64,000 nt of DNA from Amycolatopsis decaplanina DSM 44594 (lineage in GTDB: Bacteria; Actinomycetota; Actinomycetes; Mycobacteriales; Pseudonocardiaceae). The position numbers and the translations under genes are program-made. This document shows positions 27,694 to 36,235 of this stretch, in pieces; the first letter of the stretch is position 1, and the number at the start of each line of letters is the position of its first letter. Location: the NCBI RefSeq assembly GCF_000342005.1, contig NZ_AOHO01000069.1:158423-222422 (forward strand). The letters are read 5' to 3'. A model generated the notes under the pieces. The model ran no database searches, was not told the DNA's origin, and was given only the letters and a program-made list of their open reading frames with translations.

Positions 27694-27790
27694 CACGTGA
27701 CAAAGGTAACGGTAACGTTTGAAGCGCAGCACTTGTGGGTAAGGCCGCTTCGTTGCGGTCTCACTGCACGTGACGATACCAACCGTTACC
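27694..27790 (-). promoter_or_regulatory. Repeated motif pair in the ectA promoter region
   Basis: CACGTGAC occurs at 27694-27701 and again at 27767-27774. The first is followed by GGTAACGGTAACG (27705-27717), the second by CCGTTACC (27783-27790), its inverse complement. The pair lies 85-180 bases ahead of ectA and nothing else is transcribed from here. This is a candidate operator; the binding protein is unknown. Confidence 0.45.
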
Positions 27791-27832
27791 ACTTCGTCGC
27801 AGGGTCAGGGCGCGATTCGGCATTCGATTCCG

Positions 27833-30800
27833 CTATTCACGGCGCCGCTTGCGACCCGCGATCGAACCGAGCGGCGTCCAGATGGCGGGCAGCACGAGCA
27901 GCAGGCAGACGACCAGCCACCAGACCGGCGCCTCGCCGCGCCGCCAGCCCGCCACGACGGCGCCGAGCCAGCCGAACAGCGGGTCGCGCACCGGCGGCAG
28001 GAACGCGGCGAACAGCAAGGCCGCCCCCGCCAGCACGCCGAGCACCGTGAGCACCATCCGCCACGTCTTGCGCAACGTCATCAGGCTGATCACCAGGAAC
28101 ACGACGGCGCCCGCGGCGACCGGCACCCCGACCCACTCCAGGACGGGGCCGCCCTGTCCACCCAGGACGAAGCCGGCCAGCACGGTGATCAGCGCGGCGA
28201 GCACGTTCCACGGTGACGGCAAGGTGGCCGCGCCGCGCGTGATCCACCACGCGCTGCGCCCGGCGGCCTTGGCGAAGGTCGCGGCGGGCTGGACCGACTT
28301 CGGCACCCGCGTCGCCCCCGCGGCCGCGTTGAGCCCGGCGGCGCCGGCCTTGACCAGCGTCTTCGTCAGCAGCATCGTTCCGCGTTCGTGTTCGAACCGT
28401 TCACCGGAGACCTGGCACGCCTGGAACGCGCGCTGGGTCTGCTCGTCGGTTTCCGGCTCGTTCTCGACGAGCTTCCTAAACCGTTCCGACGGTTTCCCGT
28501 TCCCCTTGGCCGTTTTCGCGTCGTGTCCGCAGTGGAGGCCGACACACGGCAGTTCCTCGCGCGCGATCTCCAGTTGCCGGACCCTGGCGAGCACCATCGC
28601 CGTCACCGGCATGCTGATCGGGAGGCCTGCTTCTCCTTCCACATCGGCGAGTTCGCCGTCGAGGCCGAGGAAAGCCAGTTCGCCGGCCAATTGCGCGCGC
28701 AGGGCGTCCGCTTCCTCCGAAGACAGTCCGTCTTCGGTACCGGGCTGCCGCCAGCCGATCTTCTCGAAGGTGTCCCGGACCTGTGTCCGGAACGCCTCCC
28801 GCCCGACGACGTCGCGCAGCAGCCGCAGGCGTTTCGGGTCGAGCAGGCACTGGACCAGCCAGCCCGCCCCGTCGACCCGGCCCCACATCCAGTCGTTCGC
28901 GCGCCACGAAGCCTTGTAGAACGCGCCGAAGTAGTCGGCCTGCATACCGGTGAGCTTGTCCCACGAACGGCGTCGCTTCATGTCCAGCAGCGTCCGCGAA
29001 TCCGCGCTCACCTGGACGAGATCGACCCGCTGGTCGACCGACGGCGCCTGCGCGAGCAGTCCCCGGGTCGCGATGTGCAGGCGCACCAGCCGTGAGGTGA
29101 CGATCGGATCGGCGGTTTCATCAACGGCGCTCTTGGCGTCGGCAGTTTTATCGTCGGCGCTCTTGTCGTCGGCGGTGAGGCCGGTCCACGCCAGCAGCGT
29201 GCTGACCGTGTCGGCGGCCTCGGTGTCGGGTTTCGCCTGTGCCAGCGGCAAAAGAACCGGCGTCGCCTGCCGGAGCGCGGCGACGACGAGCGGCCACGCC
29301 TCCTTCAGCGTTTCCGAGCGGCCGAGTCCGGCCCATTTCTCGGCGAGGCCTTCGATCCAGGCGGCCAGCGTGACGTCGGCCGTCGGCGGATCCTGTTCGG
29401 TGACCCAGCTCGCGAGCCGTTTCCCGCGTGCGGCCTTGTGCCGCGCCTCGTGCAGCAGCACGCGGCAACGATTGAGCTGCAACGCCTGCTCCGGCGACGG
29501 ATCGAGCCGGAAGCCCGCGTTCACCAACTGGAGGCCGGTGGCCACCGAATCGTCGAGCGCGGTGGTGCGGAAGGCGACCAGGTCCGCGAGTTCACAGGTG
29601 TCCTTCGGCGGCTCGGCCGGCAGGCCGTCACGCAACCCGGCCGCCGCGGCCGCGCGCAGCTGCGCCGCCGTGCCGGACGCCCACTGGCGGCCTTGATCCT
29701 CCACATCGGACAGTGAGAGCCTGCGGGTCGCCTCGCGGACCAGCGCGGTGGCGTCCTCCTGCACCCGCCGGTCGCGGTAGTCGTTCATCAGCCGCTGGTC
29801 GACCAGCGTGTCCGGCCCGCCTCGAACCCCCATCGCGGCCAGGGAGACACGGGTCCCCCTTGTCCGGACGACGGCGTCGTTGTGCCTGGTCAGATCCTCG
29901 AGTTCGGCGCTGATCGTCTGGCTCAGCACGCTGCCGACGACCTTGCTCATCGCGCTGCCCAGCAGCGGCGGCCGCTCGGCGTCGACCGCGACCCGCTCGG
30001 CCTGGCGTTCCGCCGTCGGCACCACGTACAGCAGCAGTCGCCGGACGTCCGAATGCGACTGCCGTTCGAAGATCTCCCTCAGCGCCGGGCGCAACGGCTT
30101 GTTCAGCAGCACCCCGCCGTCGGTGAGCCAATGCGACCGCGTGACGTCGGTGTAGCGGGTCATGTCCGGATGCAGCGGGCCGGTCTTCTCACCGATCGGC
30201 ATCCGGGAGAGTTCGAACGCGCCGGGGAACGACGCGGTGGAGCGGGCCGCGAGCGCGAGCGGGCCCACCACGTCGTCCGTCCATAAGGGACCATCGAAGC
30301 GGAACAGGAGGCGATGTTCGGTGTCCCGCACCAGGTTTCCGAGCGCGTCGTCGAACCTGGTCGTCTCGCCGTCGATCATCGTGCCGGTGAGCAGCACGGT
30401 GATGTCGGGGCAGTCGGGTTTCACCGTCGCCTTGTCGGTGATCCGGTGCAACGCTTCCTTGAGATCCCCGAGCAGCACCTTGTCGCCGTCGAGCAGCGAA
30501 CGCGGTTCCTTCTCGCCGGGGTCGCGGATCAGGTTGTCGAGCGATCCCGTGCTGATCCACGTGTCGCGCAGCACCTGCGGACTCGACCGGAACGCCTCGG
30601 CCAGCCCGAGACACGCCGCGTTGATGCCGCCCGCGCTCGTGCCGGTGAGCACGTCGAGCGAGATGGTGGCGTTGAGCAGGTCGAGCAGGGCGCGGTACGG
30701 CCCCTCGGCTTCCGGCGCTCTCGACGCCTGGAGCAGATGCGAGGTCTCGGTGGCGACCCCGCCCATCCAGACCGCGAGGCTCGCCCCGCCCACCATGGTC

Positions 30801-30847
30801 ATCGCCAGCCGGATCTCCTGCGGCCACGGACTCCCCGCGTCGGCCAT
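27833..30847 (-). CDS. Patatin-like phospholipase/esterase with DUF3376-type region and C-terminal membrane helices
   Basis: A 1004-residue protein. The N-terminal patatin domain has an oxyanion-type GGASLAVWMGG near 20-30, the nucleophile in GTSAGGINA (Ser71), and the catalytic Asp in DGGVLLNKP near 245. A long helical middle follows, with a short repeated ADDKSADDKTADAK stretch near 570. The last 150 residues contain several hydrophobic helices, so the enzyme is membrane-anchored. Patatins of this layout (DUF3376 proteins) occur in actinobacteria; they are presumed lipases of unknown substrate. ATG 30847 follows GGGGAGGG. It is transcribed alone, between the ectoine operon and a repeat-rich gap. 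Confidence 0.86.
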   Translation of the reverse strand: MADAGSPWPQEIRLAMTMVGGASLAVWMGGVATETSHLLQASRAPEAEGPYRALLDLLNATISLDVLTGTSAGGINAACLGLAEAFRSSPQVLRDTWISTGSLDNLIRDPGEKEPRSLLDGDKVLLGDLKEALHRITDKATVKPDCPDITVLLTGTMIDGETTRFDDALGNLVRDTEHRLLFRFDGPLWTDDVVGPLALAARSTASFPGAFELSRMPIGEKTGPLHPDMTRYTDVTRSHWLTDGGVLLNKPLRPALREIFERQSHSDVRRLLLYVVPTAERQAERVAVDAERPPLLGSAMSKVVGSVLSQTISAELEDLTRHNDAVVRTRGTRVSLAAMGVRGGPDTLVDQRLMNDYRDRRVQEDATALVREATRRLSLSDVEDQGRQWASGTAAQLRAAAAAGLRDGLPAEPPKDTCELADLVAFRTTALDDSVATGLQLVNAGFRLDPSPEQALQLNRCRVLLHEARHKAARGKRLASWVTEQDPPTADVTLAAWIEGLAEKWAGLGRSETLKEAWPLVVAALRQATPVLLPLAQAKPDTEAADTVSTLLAWTGLTADDKSADDKTADAKSAVDETADPIVTSRLVRLHIATRGLLAQAPSVDQRVDLVQVSADSRTLLDMKRRRSWDKLTGMQADYFGAFYKASWRANDWMWGRVDGAGWLVQCLLDPKRLRLLRDVVGREAFRTQVRDTFEKIGWRQPGTEDGLSSEEADALRAQLAGELAFLGLDGELADVEGEAGLPISMPVTAMVLARVRQLEIAREELPCVGLHCGHDAKTAKGNGKPSERFRKLVENEPETDEQTQRAFQACQVSGERFEHERGTMLLTKTLVKAGAAGLNAAAGATRVPKSVQPAATFAKAAGRSAWWITRGAATLPSPWNVLAALITVLAGFVLGGQGGPVLEWVGVPVAAGAVVFLVISLMTLRKTWRMVLTVLGVLAGAALLFAAFLPPVRDPLFGWLGAVVAGWRRGEAPVWWLVVCLLLVLPAIWTPLGSIAGRKRRRE

Positions 30848-30957
30848 GTGTGCCCTCCCCAAGGCTCAGTGCAGGGGCACTCTAGACCGGACGGGCGAGT
30901 CGTTGTACCGCCGATGGTGCGCCCATACGGGCAAGTGAGCGCCGGACCGTGGTGGGG

Positions 30958-31002
30958 CTCGTGAGTGGCGATTCGGGTTAGAACACGACTTGCCACTCAC
31001 GA
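30958..31002. repeat. Divergent copy of palindrome family A
   Basis: CTCGTGAGTGGC and GCCACTCACGA arms are kept, but the inner part (GATTCGGGTTAGAACACGAC) pairs poorly. Located upstream of the patatin gene. Confidence 0.6.
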
Positions 31003-31037
31003 CCCCCTGTACCCGGTGCGCTCCTGGCGGACTGACA

Positions 31038-31091
31038 TGTCGCGAAAGCCACTTTCGCGACGTTGGATGTCCCACTGTGGCTTTCGCGACA
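31038..31091. repeat. Inverted repeat, family D
   Basis: TGTCGCGAAAGCCAC (31038-31052) and GTGGCTTTCGCGACA (31077-31091) are perfect 15-base arms. The inner part holds TTTCGCGACGTTGGATGTCC. A truncated relative in inverted orientation is at 63897-63937. Both lie within the 344-base gap between DUF445 and patatin genes, which otherwise holds nothing. Confidence 0.7.
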
Positions 31092-31135
31092 CTCCATCCG
31101 CGGCGAGGGCAGCGCGCTCAGGCGTTGAGCCGGGT

Positions 31136-31181
31136 CTCGTGAGCGGTGAGGACGGTTCTAACCGTCCTCACCACTCACGAG
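31136..31181. repeat. 46-bp palindrome, repeat family A
   Basis: CTCGTGAGCGGTGAGGACGG arm, centre TTCTAA, and a right arm ending CACTCACGAG with one mismatch. It lies 10 bases beyond the DUF445 stop, consistent with a terminator role for that gene. Confidence 0.8.
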
Positions 31182-31191
31182 CCCACCGACC

Positions 31192-32436
31192 TCAGGCGGC
31201 GAAGTGCTCCAGCAACAGCACCTGGGCCTCACCGACGGCGAAGCCGAGGACGGCACCGGTGGCGATCAGGATCCATTCGTCCTGCTGGAAGGCCGGCCGC
31301 AGCAGTCCCTCGAACTCGCGCGGCGACAGCTCCTTCATCTTGGTCACCAGCACGTTCCGGATGTCCATCGCGTCGTTCGCGTAGTCCTCGATGTACCGCA
31401 TGGTCTCGGGCAGCTTGTCCATGATCTTCTCGGCGATGTTCAGCTTCATGTCCTGATACCGCCTGCTGCCGACGGCGAACACCACCAGCGGTTTCCCGAC
31501 GCCGACGCGGCGCCCGAGCTGTTCGTCGAGCTGGCGCTGGATCAGCCCGAGCACCCGGTCCGACAGCGGGCCGTGCAGCACCGCCTCGATCACGTTGTGC
31601 GGGGTGATGATCTCCTTCGCGATCAGCGCGCCGTACGCCTCCGCGACCTCGCCGCGCCGCTTCAGGAACAGGCCCTGCCAGCGCACGCCGAAGTACCGGC
31701 GTTCCTCGATCGGGTAGAAGATCATCCGCAGCGCGAGCCAGTCGGTGAACCAGCCGGTGAAGAGCCCGAACAGCGGCATGATCAGCGGGAACTTGAACAG
31801 CACCCACGCGATCATCTGGATGACGCCGATCAGCCCGCCGAAGAAGATGCCCGAGCGGGCGATGAACTTGAACTCCTTGTCGCCCGCCTCCTGGAAGATC
31901 CGGTTCAGCAGCCGTTTGTCCTTGACCAGTGCGGTGACCACCATGCCCTTGAGGTCGAACACACTGTCCACATCGGACTTGATCAGCTCCAGCACGGCCG
32001 CGACCATCCGCGGCGTCTCGGCCTGGACGCGCTGGATCACCAGCCGCTGCATCCCCACCGGCAGCGATTCCCACAGCCCCGGCTGATAGTGGGCGGCGAC
32101 GTCGCGCACGATGTCCTCGACGGCGGCCTGAAGCGGTTTTTCGATCTCCTTGGCGATTCTCTGCGGATCGAGCCGGGCGACGACCTCGGCCGGTTTGATC
32201 AGCTGCTCGGTCATCGTGTCGCAGGCGATGCTCGCCATCCGCGCGGCGCGTTTGGGCACGATGCCCTGCCAGCCGAGGAAGGGTTTGATCCCGATGAACT
32301 CGACCGGCTGGAACATCATCCGGATAGCGACGAGTTTGGTGGTGTAGCCGATCAGGGCGGCGACGACCGGGATGGAGACGTAGAGCGGCCAGTGCCTGCC
32401 GAAGTCGGCGAGGATCCCGTCGAGGAACGCACCCAT
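31192..32436 (-). CDS. DUF445 family membrane protein
   Basis: A 414-residue protein with an N-terminal membrane helix (LYVSIPVVAALIGYTTKLVA), the repeated DUF445 signature ...RMMFQPVEFIGIKPFLGWQG and, later, LALRMIFYPIEERRYFGVRW, a central pair of helices (FFGGLIGVIQMIAWVLF; LIMPLFGLFTGWFTDW) and a final C-terminal helix (WILIATGAVLGFAVGEAQ). The internal repeat suggests duplication. Function unknown; relatives (YheB/YtxG-like) are thought to sit in the cell membrane. I used ATG 32436; GTG 32454 would overlap the upstream gene by 11 bases. Closely follows the DUF4393 gene, so they share a transcript. Confidence 0.85.
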   Translation of the reverse strand: MGAFLDGILADFGRHWPLYVSIPVVAALIGYTTKLVAIRMMFQPVEFIGIKPFLGWQGIVPKRAARMASIACDTMTEQLIKPAEVVARLDPQRIAKEIEKPLQAAVEDIVRDVAAHYQPGLWESLPVGMQRLVIQRVQAETPRMVAAVLELIKSDVDSVFDLKGMVVTALVKDKRLLNRIFQEAGDKEFKFIARSGIFFGGLIGVIQMIAWVLFKFPLIMPLFGLFTGWFTDWLALRMIFYPIEERRYFGVRWQGLFLKRRGEVAEAYGALIAKEIITPHNVIEAVLHGPLSDRVLGLIQRQLDEQLGRRVGVGKPLVVFAVGSRRYQDMKLNIAEKIMDKLPETMRYIEDYANDAMDIRNVLVTKMKELSPREFEGLLRPAFQQDEWILIATGAVLGFAVGEAQVLLLEHFAA

Positions 32437-32443
32437 GCCGAGG

Positions 32444-33226
32444 TCAGCCGGCACTCGGGTCGCAGGCCTGCCAGAACTGGGCGCCGAGCCGGGAGATATG
32501 GACCGTGCGCTTGACGAACTTGGCCCGTTTGACCGACTTCTCCGCCTCGCGGACGGTCTCGTCGGTCAGCAGGATCTCGTACTGCGTCTCCAGCGCGGGC
32601 ACCTCCTCGTCCAGCTCGACCAGGCCGAGCCCGATCAGCCTGGTGAGGTAGCCGGGCACCTGGTCCGGCAGCGAAACCCCGGCGGCCTTGCCGACGGTGG
32701 AGGCGTTGCGCAGCACGAACCGCCCGGCGGCACCGAGGCTCGTCCGCTCGGCGACGTCGACGGCGGGGAACGGCGAGCCGTCGGAAAGCGCGGAAAGGAT
32801 GCGGGCCTCGTCCGGCGTGAGCTGCCGCAGGATGATCGCGTAGAGGTACTCGCGGGCACGCTCGCGGCCGAAGCCGATCGAATGATTGAGCAGTTCGGCC
32901 ATCGCGGCGCGGAGCGGTTCGAGCTGGGCGCGGGTGTGCACGAGGGTGATGGTCGCCTCGACCGGCCGCGAACCATTGGTGTCCGGCCGGTTCATCGCGG
33001 ACGCGGCGGTGAGCGCGGCGTGGTACGGGTCGTCGACCTCGTCGAGACGGCGGCGCAGCTCCGAAAGCAGCTGCCGCTCGCCCTGTTTGATGACCTGCTC
33101 CGCGATTTCGACGCCGGGGAGCTTGCGGCTGAACTCGAAACCCGTGCGGGCGGCCCAGCCCGCCAGCTGCCCCGCGCGTTTGGCGAAAGCGGCCAGGTCT
33201 TCACCGGCGGGTCGATCGTTGCTCAC
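32444..33226 (-). CDS. DUF4393 / Abi-alpha family protein
   Basis: A 260-residue protein, mostly helical. The second half (DPYHAALTAASAMN..., LEPLRAAMAELLNHSIG..., ARILSALSDGSPFPAVDVAE..., YLTRLIGLGLVELDEE..., YEILLTDETVREAE) fits DUF4393, a family named for relatives of the lactococcal AbiQ/Abi-alpha type phage-defence candidates. A defence role is not shown here; there is no toxin-like partner or mobile context. GTG 33226 follows GGGGAG. It is first in a two-gene unit with DUF445. Confidence 0.75.
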   Translation of the reverse strand: MSNDRPAGEDLAAFAKRAGQLAGWAARTGFEFSRKLPGVEIAEQVIKQGERQLLSELRRRLDEVDDPYHAALTAASAMNRPDTNGSRPVEATITLVHTRAQLEPLRAAMAELLNHSIGFGRERAREYLYAIILRQLTPDEARILSALSDGSPFPAVDVAERTSLGAAGRFVLRNASTVGKAAGVSLPDQVPGYLTRLIGLGLVELDEEVPALETQYEILLTDETVREAEKSVKRAKFVKRTVHISRLGAQFWQACDPSAG

Positions 33227-33315
33227 GGGTACTCCCCTCGCGTTCGCGCTGATGCTACCTGCGAGTAGGCCGAATGGCCGAAATTGTGATGGACCCGGGT
33301 GTTTGGATGGTGACC

Positions 33316-34176
33316 ATGAGCTTCACGCGCTGGGGTCCGCCGATCGACGTCCTCCCGCTGTTCGCGCGGGAGGAGCAAGCCCTGCTCGACGTGCTGACCG
33401 GACTGGACGCGGACCAGTGGGCCGCGCCGACGGTGTGCACGGGCTGGACGGTGCACGATCTCGCCGCCCACATCCTGGGCGACAAACTCGGCAGGCTGTC
33501 CCGCGACCGCGACGACTATCGGGCGACGGCGCCCCGCGAGGGCGAACGGTTCGGTGACTTCATCGATCGGATCAACGACGAATGGGTGGTCGCGTGCCGC
33601 CGGCTGTCGCCCGAAGTGCTGTTCGCGATGCTGGTGGACAGCACCTCACAGATCGCCGAGATGTGGGGCCGCGCCGATCTCGACGCCATCGGCGAGCCGG
33701 TGAGCTGGGCCGGGGACGAACCGGCGCCGGTCTGGCTCGACGTCGCCCGTGAGTACACCGAGTTCTGGGTGCATCAGCAGCAGATCCGCGAGGCCGTGGA
33801 CGCGCGGGCGCTGGACGAGCCGGAATTCCGCGGTCCGGTGATCGACACCTTCATGCGGGCGCTGCCGCACACGCTGCGTGACGTCGACGCGCGCGCCGGC
33901 AGGCAAGTCGCCTACACCGTCACCGGCCAGGGCGGCGGGAAGTGGACGGCGCGACGGGCCGCCGACGGCTGGGAACTCGACCGCGTCGCGCCGACGTCAC
34001 GCTCGCCGCTGGCCTCGGTGACGACGGACGCGGACACCTTCTGGCGGCTATGCACCCGGAACCCGGCGGACCGCGACCGGGTCACCGCCGAGGGCGACGA
34101 AAACGTTTGCGCAGCTGTGCTCGGGATGACGTCGATCATCACATCAGGTAACGACTCGCCTGCTCCGGCCGGATGA
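33316..34176 (+). CDS. Mycothiol-dependent maleylpyruvate isomerase/DinB-fold protein
   Basis: A 286-residue protein of the MDMPI_N/DinB_2 group. Near the N-terminus TVCTGWTVHDLAAHILGD carries the first metal-binding His; EYTEFWVHQQQIREA carries the Glu and second His. A C-terminal MDMPI-like domain follows (GKWTARRAADGWELDR). Members use mycothiol or bind zinc; the real substrate is unknown. I started at ATG 33316 (MSFTRWGPPIDVLP); in-frame ATGs at 33274 and 33307 are possible. Its 3' end overlaps the PPOX remnant on the other strand by 38 bases. Confidence 0.85.
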   Translation: MSFTRWGPPIDVLPLFAREEQALLDVLTGLDADQWAAPTVCTGWTVHDLAAHILGDKLGRLSRDRDDYRATAPREGERFGDFIDRINDEWVVACRRLSPEVLFAMLVDSTSQIAEMWGRADLDAIGEPVSWAGDEPAPVWLDVAREYTEFWVHQQQIREAVDARALDEPEFRGPVIDTFMRALPHTLRDVDARAGRQVAYTVTGQGGGKWTARRAADGWELDRVAPTSRSPLASVTTDADTFWRLCTRNPADRDRVTAEGDENVCAAVLGMTSIITSGNDSPAPAG

Positions 34177-34435
34177 CGAGCCGCACGAGATCCATGGTCT
34201 GGATCCCGGCGAGCTCGCCCGAGTGGGCCGGGTCGTCGAGGTCCCAGTAGCGCTCCGCGAGGCGGGCGGCCAGCTCGTGTGCCCCGTCGGGCTCCAGCGC
34301 GGCGCGGCCGGAAACCGAGACCCAGCGCTCGCGTTCACCCATCGGCGCGGCCACGATGATCGAGGCGCGGGGGTCGTCGCCCAGCCGCCGCACCTTGGGC
34401 GAGTCCCGGGGCGTGAACAGCTGGATCGTGCCGTC
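34139..34435 (-). pseudogene. 5'-truncated PPOX-class flavin/F420-dependent oxidoreductase remnant
   Basis: The minus-strand frame reads DGTIQLFTPRDSPKVRRLG, then DDPRASIIVAAPMGERERWV, SVSGRAALEPDG and AERYWDLDD, clearly the C-terminal two thirds of a small split-barrel (pyridoxamine-oxidase-like) enzyme. Upstream of Asp at 34435 an in-frame TGA (34436-34438) and the loss of the N-terminal strands show that the gene is broken. A start at 34393 would leave 84 residues without the cofactor-binding N-terminus. The break point coincides with an intergenic-repeat-like AAGGGCGCTTTC sequence. Confidence 0.7.
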
Positions 34436-34503
34436 TCACGCGGCGAAGGGCGCTTTCAGTTCCCTTAACCGCTCCCTGCGCGAATGGTTCGACCCGCTGG
34501 CGT

Positions 34504-34668
34504 ATGACGCTCGCGGCGGATCTCCTCGCCGGTCCGGAGTCCGCGACCATCTCGGACATCGCCCGTACCGTGGGCTGCTCCGACGCCTTCGGGTTCAGCG
34601 TGGCGTTCGAACGCGTGCGGGGCGTCGACCCGAGCGAGTTCCGGCGCGGCACCCCTCAGCGCAGCTGA
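34504..34668 (+). pseudogene. AraC-family regulator remnant (last helix-turn-helix)
   Basis: On the plus strand TRWRMTLAADLLAG, SATISDIARTVGCSDAFGFS and VAFERVRGVDPSEFRRG form the C-terminal half of an AraC/XylS DNA-binding domain, 54 residues from the Met at 34504 to the stop. The same frame continues a few codons upstream (TRW) and then loses similarity. The first helix-turn-helix and the effector domain are missing. It overlaps the end of the LapA gene by 13 bases. Confidence 0.7.
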
Positions 34669-35012
34669 TGCCGGGACTTCTTGGCCTGCTTGCGCAGCTG
34701 CAGGATCCGGGCGCCGCCGACGAGCGCGACCAGCGCGCCACCGGCGATCACGGAGAACAGCATCGCGACCGCCAGCGGCATGCTGCCGGACATGCCCAGG
34801 AAGTGGACGGTGGCCGTGTCCTGGTTCTGCAGGATGAACACGAGCAGGAACACCAGCACGATCAGCGCCACGATGACGGCGATCCAGGTGCCGCTCACCC
34901 GGGTCCGTTTGAGTTTCGGGCCGGCGTCGAATTTACCGCTGTGGCGTGCGCCGCCCGCGGTCTCGTGCGGTTTGACGGGAACCTCGGCGGTGCCCTCCTC
35001 CGGCTGCGTCAT
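34656..35012 (-). CDS. LapA-domain membrane protein
   Basis: A 118-residue protein with a hydrophilic N-terminus (about 45 residues), two membrane helices (TWIAVIVALIVLVFLLVFIL; PLAVAMLFSVIAGGALVALV) separated by the LapA motif QNQDTATVHFLG, and a basic C-terminus (RKQAKKSRHQ). In proteobacteria LapA assists lipopolysaccharide assembly; in actinobacteria the domain is common and its role unknown. ATG 35012 fits the family start; upstream codons are non-homologous. Confidence 0.85.
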   Translation of the reverse strand: MTQPEEGTAEVPVKPHETAGGARHSGKFDAGPKLKRTRVSGTWIAVIVALIVLVFLLVFILQNQDTATVHFLGMSGSMPLAVAMLFSVIAGGALVALVGGARILQLRKQAKKSRHQLR

Positions 35013-35050
35013 GCAGGACAGTGTCCGCCGAAGCGGGCTTGATCGCGCTC

Positions 35051-36199
35051 TCAAGCGTCCGAACGGGTGACCTCGTCCGCCGCGCGCAGCACGCGCAAGG
35101 TGTTCTTCCCGGCCAGCTTCGCGCAGTCCTCTTCACTCCAGCCGCGTTCCAGTAGCGCGGCGAACAGCACCGGGTACTTCGAAACGTCTTCGAGGCCTTC
35201 GGGCAGCGTCGCGACTCCGTCGTAGTCGCCCCCGAGGCCGATGTGGTCGACACCGGCCACTTCGCGCGCGTGCTCGATGTGCGCGACGACGTCGTCGATG
35301 CCGGCCTTCGGCTTCTCGGGACCGCCTCGCTCCGCGGTGAACTTCGTGCGCTGGTCGATGTTCCGGTAGTCCTTGCCCGCGGCTTCCATGTCCTGGCGCA
35401 GCCGGTCGTCCCATTCGGCGACCTTCGGCGAGATGAAGCCCGGCACGAACGTCACCATCGCGACGCCGTCCTTGGCCGCCAGCGTCTCCAAGACGTCGTC
35501 GGGGATGTTGCGGGGATGGTCGTTGACCGCGGTGCAGGAGGAGTGGCTGAAGATCACCGGCGCGGAACTGACCTCCAGCGCGCCGCGCATCGTGCTCGGC
35601 GCGACGTGCGAGAGGTCCACCAGCATGCCGATCTTGTTCATCTCGCGGACGACGTCGCGGCCGAAGTCGGTGAGCCCGCCGTGCGCGGGTTCGTCGGTGG
35701 CGGAGTCGGCCCAGGTGGTGTTGTAGTTGTGCGTCAGCGTCATGTAGCGGACGCCGAGGCGGCGCAGGATCCTCAGCACACCAAGGGATTCGGCGATGCT
35801 GTGGCCGCCCTCGGCGCCCAGCAGCGACGCGATCTTGCCGTCGCGGAAAGCGGCTTCGGCCTGGTCGGCGGTGTCCACGAGGGCCAGGCGATCGGGGTAA
35901 CGCTCGGCCATCTGGTGCACGATCTCGATCTGTTCGAGCACCGCCGTCACCGCGCTGTGCCCCTCGAACTGACAAGGCACGTAGACGGACCAGAACTGCA
36001 TCCCGAGCCTGCCTTCGGCGAGCTTCGGGAAGTCGGTGTGCAGATGCGGCTGGCGGACCGTGAGATCCGTGCCGGCGACGGCCTCGACCGGGTCCGGCCC
36101 GGTCGTGACCCGCAGCTCCCATGGCAGATCGTTGTGCCCGTCCGCGAGGAGGACCCTCATCAGCAGGGCCTGGGCGCGGACGAGGTCCCCGTTAGTCAT
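35051..36199 (-). CDS. Membrane dipeptidase (peptidase M19)
   Basis: A 382-residue metal-dependent dipeptidase. The N-terminal zinc motif is DGHNDLPW (His22, Asp24); the bridging Glu is in LLGAEGGHSI; then VRYMTLTHNYNTTWADS, VDLSHVAPSTM with a metal His, FSHSSCTAVNDHPRNIPDD with another, and GLGGDYDGV near the C-terminus. The fold is an amidohydrolase barrel. No signal peptide is visible, so despite the family name it is likely cytosolic and may act on dipeptides or cyclic and modified peptides. Confidence 0.93.
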   Translation of the reverse strand: MTNGDLVRAQALLMRVLLADGHNDLPWELRVTTGPDPVEAVAGTDLTVRQPHLHTDFPKLAEGRLGMQFWSVYVPCQFEGHSAVTAVLEQIEIVHQMAERYPDRLALVDTADQAEAAFRDGKIASLLGAEGGHSIAESLGVLRILRRLGVRYMTLTHNYNTTWADSATDEPAHGGLTDFGRDVVREMNKIGMLVDLSHVAPSTMRGALEVSSAPVIFSHSSCTAVNDHPRNIPDDVLETLAAKDGVAMVTFVPGFISPKVAEWDDRLRQDMEAAGKDYRNIDQRTKFTAERGGPEKPKAGIDDVVAHIEHAREVAGVDHIGLGGDYDGVATLPEGLEDVSKYPVLFAALLERGWSEEDCAKLAGKNTLRVLRAADEVTRSDA

Positions 36200-36235
36200 C
36201 CGACGATGCTACGTTCGCGTGCTTTGCTCTCCCCG

